Assembly: GCA_002718285.1 (NCBI GenBank)
Contig: PBAR01000036.1
Coordinates: forward strand, 1-39,832
Reading direction: 5' to 3'
DNA: 39,832 nt
From: Fidelibacterota bacterium
GTDB taxonomy: Bacteria; Marinisomatota; Marinisomatia; Marinisomatales; UBA1611
Position 1 is the first letter of the stretch; each line of letters begins with the position of its first letter. Positions 35,442 through 39,832 of this stretch are shown piece after piece. The notes below the pieces were generated by a model. It was given only the letters and a program-made list of their open reading frames with translations. It searched no databases and was not told where the DNA came from. The position numbers were made by a program, and so were the translations under genes.

Positions 35442-37096
35442 CTATTTTTAAGATTGACCATTACCAGAAGATGCTCAGGATGATAATTAGGAGATAATGT
35501 AGCATAAGGATTTTCTTTGCTCGGAAAATTAGTGAAATATTTCGTATTACACTCCGCCCATGAAACTTCTGCAAATAGAGGCAAAGCAGGGGCATTATCA
35601 ATAAACAAATCTTGTAGTTTATACATAATTATTTTTTTTTCATTCATGTTAGAAGTTTGTTCAAACTTGAGAAAAAGGGAGTCCGCTTCTGGTAGACCAA
35701 ATCGGTGCCAATTTGCAACTGATGTTTCTCCAATGGGCCTTACATATTTTGATGACATCATACCTCTGTATAGCGGATAAGGAGTTGATCCTTTTTCTGT
35801 CCAACCTACTGCCATTTCGAATTCACCCTTTTGCATTTTACTGATCCAGGCACCAAAGTCATATGTTCTGACTTTTGCGATGATACCAATATCTTTTAGA
35901 TTTTGGCTAACTATCTGTGCTGATCTAATCCAATCACTCCATCCAGAAACAATAATAATGTCAAATGATATAATTGATCCATCAGCTTTCTCGCGTATTC
36001 CATTCTTATTTATATAATATCCTGCCTGATCCAATATTTGGTTAGCTTTATCGGGATTGTATTGAACCCAATTTTCTTTTTTTTCAATATCGGGATGATG
36101 CCAATTTGAAAGACGTCCTGATATACCGGTAACATGGGCGGGTACTGTATAGTTATACATTCCCACTTTTACAACCAACTTGCGGTCAATGGAATAACTG
36201 ATGGCTTTTCTAATATTTGCATCACTTAATACTGGGTTTTGAGTATTCACATAAAAAAAGGTTGTATGCCCTGTCTGAGGAAACCAATATTTATGATGTA
36301 CAGTATCCTTCTTAACATAGACCCTATCTATGGCGGGTATAAATGCCCCGGCCCAGTCCAGATTGCCGCTGATTAGAGCAAGAGTAACCTGTTCGTTACT
36401 TGGAAATGTGGGAAATCTTAATTTTTTGATTTGAGGTTTCCCGGGTTGCCAATAATTTGGATTTTTTCCTAATTCCCATAACTGATTTTCAAAACGGATA
36501 ATTTCTGTGTAAGGACCGGTAGCCACAGGGATCGGGTTTGGAAACTTTAATGGATCATTCACATCTTTCCATATATGTTCGGGGACAATAGGCTGGCTCG
36601 CTATATCATCAAAACCGGGTACATAGATACGTTTGAACTCAAATCGTACAGTAGTATCTGAGATTGCATTTACATTGTTAAGATAGCCCCATGAGTCTCT
36701 TGTATCCAATCCACGGTGTAATCTCTTATAATTAAATGTGAAAGACACGTCTTTTGCGCTAAAAGGTTCTCCATCTGACCATTTAACATTATTTCTAGTG
36801 GTCATGATGAGTATCCTGTTTCCTGTTTCCCAGTTAAAGTCTAATGCCAACCAGGGAACATGTTTCCCTGTAATACTATTGTAGATAAAAAGGGGTTCAT
36901 AAATCCCAGATGAAGTCGGCCATCTTGCTGATCCATCAGGAATAAGAGGATTAAAGTTTCTTACCCATGATGATCTTGCTTCTTGATAAATAGTCAGGCC
37001 TCGATTTTTTATATCTTTTTGTACTTTTCCACAACCATTGCATAAAATAATTGTGAACATAATAAATAGAAGAGATCTAATCCATTTTGTAACCAT
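35438..37096 (-). CDS. ABC transporter substrate-binding lipoprotein, extracellular solute-binding family 5
   Basis: I chose the ATG at 37096 because it starts a lipoprotein signal (MVTKWIRSLLFIMFTIIL, then CNGC). The frame extends to 37135, but those 13 codons lie inside the GH16 gene. The 552-aa product has the family 5 pattern: GIYEPLFIYNSITG, a WSDGEPFSAKDVSFTFNYKR block, VATGPYTEI, NIRKAISYSIDRKLVVKVGM and the NPDKANQILDQAGY segment. Such proteins bind peptides or oligosaccharides and deliver them to Opp-type permeases. Lying between GH16 and the permeases, it most likely captures beta-gluco-oligosaccharides released by the GH16 enzyme. That is inference from position. Confidence 0.88.
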   Translation of the reverse strand: MVTKWIRSLLFIMFTIILCNGCGKVQKDIKNRGLTIYQEARSSWVRNFNPLIPDGSARWPTSSGIYEPLFIYNSITGKHVPWLALDFNWETGNRILIMTTRNNVKWSDGEPFSAKDVSFTFNYKRLHRGLDTRDSWGYLNNVNAISDTTVRFEFKRIYVPGFDDIASQPIVPEHIWKDVNDPLKFPNPIPVATGPYTEIIRFENQLWELGKNPNYWQPGKPQIKKLRFPTFPSNEQVTLALISGNLDWAGAFIPAIDRVYVKKDTVHHKYWFPQTGHTTFFYVNTQNPVLSDANIRKAISYSIDRKLVVKVGMYNYTVPAHVTGISGRLSNWHHPDIEKKENWVQYNPDKANQILDQAGYYINKNGIREKADGSIISFDIIIVSGWSDWIRSAQIVSQNLKDIGIIAKVRTYDFGAWISKMQKGEFEMAVGWTEKGSTPYPLYRGMMSSKYVRPIGETSVANWHRFGLPEADSLFLKFEQTSNMNEKKIIMYKLQDLFIDNAPALPLFAEVSWAECNTKYFTNFPSKENPYATLSPNYHPEHLLVMVNLKNR

Positions 37097-37106
37097 ATAC
37101 TTTATT

Positions 37107-38387
37107 TTATCTTTGGTAGACACGTACATAATCAATTTCCATTATGGAAGGGAAAATACTATTGTCAACACCTTTTGCGCCGCCCCACCATCCGCCAATT
37201 GCTATATTAAATAATAAATGAAATGTTTGGTCATAGGGCCATCGTTCCCATCCTTGGTCATTTTTTTTATATTCAAGAACAGTTTTCCCATTTGTAATAA
37301 TGCGAATTATTTCTTCTTCCCATTCAAGCACATAGGTATGAAATTTTTGGCATGCTAAAGGTATGGTATTAATACCTTGCTGATCTGAGCGAGATACATC
37401 ACCAGCATATGCTATATTATGGATGGAACTTACTACCACTCCTTCATCAAACCCTACATGCTCAAGGATATCTATCTCCCCACTGTACGGCCATGGGCCA
37501 TAGACCCATTCAGAAGGCAGACCCCATGCCGCAGCCCAGGTTCCTCTGCCTTTAGGAAGCTTTGCTTTTACTTCAAACCTGCCATACTTCCAGCTATTAG
37601 TAGTTTTTATTCTGGCTGAAGTGTACTGAGAACCTCTAAAAAATTCCTTTCTTGCCTCGATAAGCAATTTTCCATTGTTTATTCTCACATTATCAGGATT
37701 ATTTGTATAGTACTGAAGTTCATTATTTCCCCAGCCTCCACCAGTTATCCAGTTTAATTCTTTGTCCACCCTGGTTATAATCTGGCCCTTATTCGTTCTT
37801 TTTAAGAATTTATTTGGAAAATAAGTACCAGTTAATCCTGGTTCACCTGTAGTTGTTTCCAGGTTTACACTGGTGATGAGCTGTTTTGAAAAGTATTCAG
37901 ATTCCCATCCAAGTATCATTGCTTCTCCACCACCTTCTTCAAAGTATTCAACTTTTATTAAATATTTCTTATTTGAATCTAGGAATATTGTACCAGAAAA
38001 TTCTTTTGGCGGCTGCGGATTCCATTGATCAATAATGAGCTGATTATTTACATACAGTCTGACTCCATCATCTGAGACTGTGTAGAAGGTATATTCCCCT
38101 CCCTCTTTGATACTGATTTTTCCATTCCAACGTACTGAAAAATCATCTTTAGGAAAACTTTCTGGTGAAAATATAGGTGAGCTGAATCCGTAACTATCAT
38201 ATACGGGCGCACCTGTACCAATATCAAATTCCCAGTCTCTTAAATTAATGTTCTTATTATTAAATTCATCATGCCAAACCAGATTCCAACCAGGTATTTC
38301 TAATTTTTCTTTATTTGAATTGTTACATGATATAAGTGTCAATAATCCAAAGATGATTAGTAAGAAATTGAAAAAAATTGTAACCAA
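37107..38387 (-). CDS. GH16 endo-beta-1,3-glucanase (laminarinase-type) lipoprotein with an internal, permuted PA14 domain
   Basis: The frame begins with TTG at 38387; no ATG occurs before residue 157. A lipoprotein signal ends LTLISC (Cys21). Residues 33-59 are the first GH16 strands (WNLVWHDEFNNKNINLRDW, then EFDIGTG). Residues 60-213 are PA14 material. GH16 then resumes at 214 with TGGGWGNNELQYYTN and runs to 426. The catalytic motif GEIDILEHVG has Glu304, Asp306 and Glu309; FNIAIGGWWGG is the usual late GH16 block. Laminarinases of this type cut beta-1,3-glucan internally. Within the insert, the C-terminal part of PA14 (DDFSVRWNGKI; YTFYTVSDDGVRLYV) comes before the N-terminal part (GLTGTYFPNKF; DKELNW), so the domain is circularly permuted. 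The gene lies between the regulator and the importer. Confidence 0.9.
   Translation of the reverse strand: MVTIFFNFLLIIFGLLTLISCNNSNKEKLEIPGWNLVWHDEFNNKNINLRDWEFDIGTGAPVYDSYGFSSPIFSPESFPKDDFSVRWNGKISIKEGGEYTFYTVSDDGVRLYVNNQLIIDQWNPQPPKEFSGTIFLDSNKKYLIKVEYFEEGGGEAMILGWESEYFSKQLITSVNLETTTGEPGLTGTYFPNKFLKRTNKGQIITRVDKELNWITGGGWGNNELQYYTNNPDNVRINNGKLLIEARKEFFRGSQYTSARIKTTNSWKYGRFEVKAKLPKGRGTWAAAWGLPSEWVYGPWPYSGEIDILEHVGFDEGVVVSSIHNIAYAGDVSRSDQQGINTIPLACQKFHTYVLEWEEEIIRIITNGKTVLEYKKNDQGWERWPYDQTFHLLFNIAIGGWWGGAKGVDNSIFPSIMEIDYVRVYQR
37749..38210 (-). other. Circularly permuted PA14 module nested in the GH16 domain
   Basis: This 462-bp in-frame segment (residues 60-213) separates the two halves of the GH16 catalytic domain. 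The usual PA14 order is G-L-x-G-x-Y...D-x-x-I/L-N-W, then G-x-G-x-P, D-x-F-S-V-R-W, Y-x-F-x-x-x-S-D-D-G-V-R-L, and a last strand ending near LIT. Here the DDFSVRW-to-KQLIT portion (~80-172) is first, a short linker follows, and the GLTGTYF-to-DKELNW portion (184-213) is last. Both cut points lie at a G-T-G / T-G-G motif found in both parent domains. Confidence 0.75.
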
Positions 38388-38399
38388 AATAATTCAGGT

Positions 38400-39446
38400 C
38401 TAGTGAAGACTTGAAGCTGTACTATTTCTTTGGATAATTTTTACAGGGATCATTGTAATGTGCCCAAGGCTTCCAATATCTTCTGTTATCATATTTTCTA
38501 CAATACGTATTGTTTTTTTAGCTAATTCAAAAAAGTCTGTAGAAATTGAAGTCAGCTCTGGAGTAATTGTTTCACAAAAAGAAAGATTATCATACCCTGC
38601 TATAATAAAATCTTCGGGTATGGAAAATTTATTTTCAATGGCAGCTTTAATAAATCCAAAGCAGGTATGATCATTGCATCCAAAGATAGCAATATTTTTC
38701 ATTTCCTTAGTGGAAGGGTTATTTTTAAAATTATTAAAAGCATTTTTTCCACAAGCATTAGTAAAATCTCCTTTATGTGACCATACGAGTCTAAGATCAT
38801 CTATTTCATTTATATGATCAATAAATCCATTTTTTCGGAAAGTAGCATCCATGGCCGTTGATGGACCTGATATGTAACCAAGATTGGTATATCCCAGTTC
38901 TTGAAAATGTTTTGCTACCATATAACCGCCACTATAAGAATCGAAGGAAATGGTGTCTATTTTTGGGTTTTTTCTTGGTGTTAGGGATACAATAGGGTAT
39001 TGGCCTACTTCATATTTTAATCTTGCATAGTCCAGTTTGTCAAGATTGGGAAGAAACAGGCATATACCGCTATATTTTTTGGTCAGTTCAATGATGTATT
39101 GAACGGGATCACTACTGTGTTTTGCAAGATTTACAAAAATAATTTCTGAATTGGTTTTTTCAGATGCCTTATAAAAACCATTGAACAAAGAAGAATAAAA
39201 TTCTCCTTCATGTATTTCAGTCACGAGGGCTATCCGCAACTCATCGTTTAATGCATCATTGCCAATAAATTGGTAGCCCAGTTTCCTTGCACTTCGATAT
39301 ATTTTTTCTTCTGTCGTTGTATATCGTCTTTCAGTTCGTGCTAAAGCTCTTGATACCGTTGCTATGGAAACACCCGAATCTTTGGCTATATCTTTTAAAG
39401 TTATACGCAAAGTAAGTTCCAAATTTATTGATAAAAAATAATCCAT
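38400..39446 (-). CDS. LacI-family transcriptional regulator
   Basis: The N-terminal helix-turn-helix reads ITLKDIAKDSGVSIATVSRA, followed by a hinge segment ending ARKLGYQF. A periplasmic-binding-protein-like sensor domain follows (LRIALVTEIHEGEFYSSLFN; VGQYPIVSLTPRKNPKID; NIAIFGCNDHTCFGFIKAA; FIIAGYDNLSFCETITPELT). The ATG at 39446 gives 13 residues before the HTH. A TTG at 39410 would start MRITLKDIA, the more usual LacI beginning, so the start is uncertain. It is the first gene of the glucan operon and probably represses it until a beta-gluco-oligosaccharide binds. The effector and operator are inferred. Confidence 0.92.
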   Translation of the reverse strand: MDYFLSINLELTLRITLKDIAKDSGVSIATVSRALARTERRYTTTEEKIYRSARKLGYQFIGNDALNDELRIALVTEIHEGEFYSSLFNGFYKASEKTNSEIIFVNLAKHSSDPVQYIIELTKKYSGICLFLPNLDKLDYARLKYEVGQYPIVSLTPRKNPKIDTISFDSYSGGYMVAKHFQELGYTNLGYISGPSTAMDATFRKNGFIDHINEIDDLRLVWSHKGDFTNACGKNAFNNFKNNPSTKEMKNIAIFGCNDHTCFGFIKAAIENKFSIPEDFIIAGYDNLSFCETITPELTSISTDFFELAKKTIRIVENMITEDIGSLGHITMIPVKIIQRNSTASSLH

Positions 39447-39657
39447 CTAAAGTAAAGATTAATAAAATAATATGCAAAAATTTTTCAATATAATGTAAAA
39501 TATAAGTAAAATATTTTCATAATTATCGTTGTTTTTTTCATCTGTAATATTAAATTTCGCCAAATAAATAGCCTGCTGATATTAGATGATCTGTTTATGT
39601 TTTTGGGTAATTCAGTTTTTATTTATCAAATCGCAGTTTTTTTAAGGAGTGTGTGTC
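39447..39657. promoter_or_regulatory. Divergent AT-rich control region between the LacI-type regulator and a secreted-protein gene
   Basis: These 211 bp hold no gene and must carry the promoters for both directions. Two direct copies of GTAAAATAT (39495-39503 and 39506-39514) are spaced 11 bp, one helical turn. The second overlaps a perfect 10-bp palindrome AAAATATTTT (39508-39517). These are candidate regulator sites, but the region is so AT-rich that chance is possible. No clear LacI-type palindrome with a central CG was seen. On the + strand, AAGGAG (39644-39649) lies 8 bases before the ATG at 39658, the best ribosome binding site in the window. Confidence 0.45.
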
Positions 39658-39832
39658 ATGAAAAAAACAGTTGCTATACTATTAGCTATTATATCATTTC
39701 TATTTTCACAAAATGTCTTTGTCACCTTTAATGTTGATATGCAGAATGAAACGGTGACCAACGGTGTCTGGCTTGCCGGTGGTAATGCAGGAAATCCTGG
39801 TTTTGAGATGCTGGATGCGGACGGAGATAATA
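39658..39832 (+). CDS. Secreted protein with glycan-binding-like N-terminal domain (3' truncated)
   Basis: The ATG follows a strong AAGGAG site. The 58 visible residues begin with a signal peptide (MKKTVAILLAIISFLFSQ). Next comes VFVTFNVDMQNETVTNGVWL and AGGNAGNPGFEMLDADGDN, which looks like the start of a small beta-sandwich seen repeatedly in secreted carbohydrate-related proteins of marine bacteria. The frame is open to the right edge. It is divergent from the LacI-type gene and could share its control. The full function is not visible. Confidence 0.7.
   Translation, partial: MKKTVAILLAIISFLFSQNVFVTFNVDMQNETVTNGVWLAGGNAGNPGFEMLDADGDN

Noticed and set aside
31876..37096. Opp-type transporter as a true peptide importer unrelated to glucans
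   Set aside because: Possible from family alone, but it is embedded between GH16 and GH1/GH30 in one transcript, and this family includes known cellobiose/laminaribiose importers.
1..39832. CRISPR arrays, insertion sequences, prophage genes, tRNA or rRNA genes
   Set aside because: No regularly spaced repeats, transposase/integrase motifs or RNA gene sequences were recognised; almost all bases are accounted for by coding genes.

Overview
The window is AT-rich, tightly packed accessory DNA devoted to polysaccharide breakdown. I found no tRNA, rRNA, CRISPR array, transposase or integrase. A PorV/PorQ-like barrel protein, several secreted proteins with YPNPFN-type C-terminal sorting domains, numerous lipoproteins and marine-polysaccharide enzymes suggest a marine bacterium of the Bacteroidota/Ignavibacteria/Calditrichota/Marinimicrobia assemblage. 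Candidatus Marinimicrobia (Neomarinimicrobiota) is my best guess from protein style; no phylogenetic marker gene is present to prove it.

Region 1 (1-20197, + strand) is one long gene run with overlaps or gaps of 0-20 bp. It opens with the tail of a secreted protein and a PorV-like protein. Next come two tandem paralogous family VIII-type serine hydrolases (lipoproteins), a sulfatase, a GH43 enzyme, a large composite serine hydrolase and two more sulfatases. This block looks built for a sulfated and probably acylated, xylose- or arabinose-containing polysaccharide. The run then switches to alpha-glucan metabolism: a GH77 4-alpha-glucanotransferase, a short GT35 alpha-glucan phosphorylase, a sodium:solute symporter and a secreted multidomain GH13 amylase with a sorting tail.

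Region 2 (20237-39446, - strand) converges on region 1 and looks like a beta-1,3-glucan (laminarin-type) utilisation operon. In transcription order it encodes a LacI regulator, a GH16 endo-glucanase lipoprotein, a complete Opp/Dpp-type ABC importer (binding protein, two permeases, fused double ATPase), a GH1 beta-glucosidase, a GH30 enzyme without a signal peptide, a 1139-aa GH94/GH149/GH161-clan phosphorylase, a secreted GH5 exo-glucanase-like enzyme and a secreted CotH/lamin-tail protein. The inferred flow is: GH16 and GH5 cut the glucan outside the cytoplasm, the ABC system imports oligosaccharides, GH30 removes beta-1,6 branches, and GH1 plus the phosphorylase finish degradation to glucose and glucose-1-phosphate. 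No SusC/SusD pair is in the window.

Region 3 (39447-39832) is a divergent, very AT-rich control region followed by the start of a secreted protein with a glycan-binding-like N-terminus.

The strongest oddity is the GH16 protein. A PA14 domain sits inside the catalytic domain with its two halves in reversed (circularly permuted) order.
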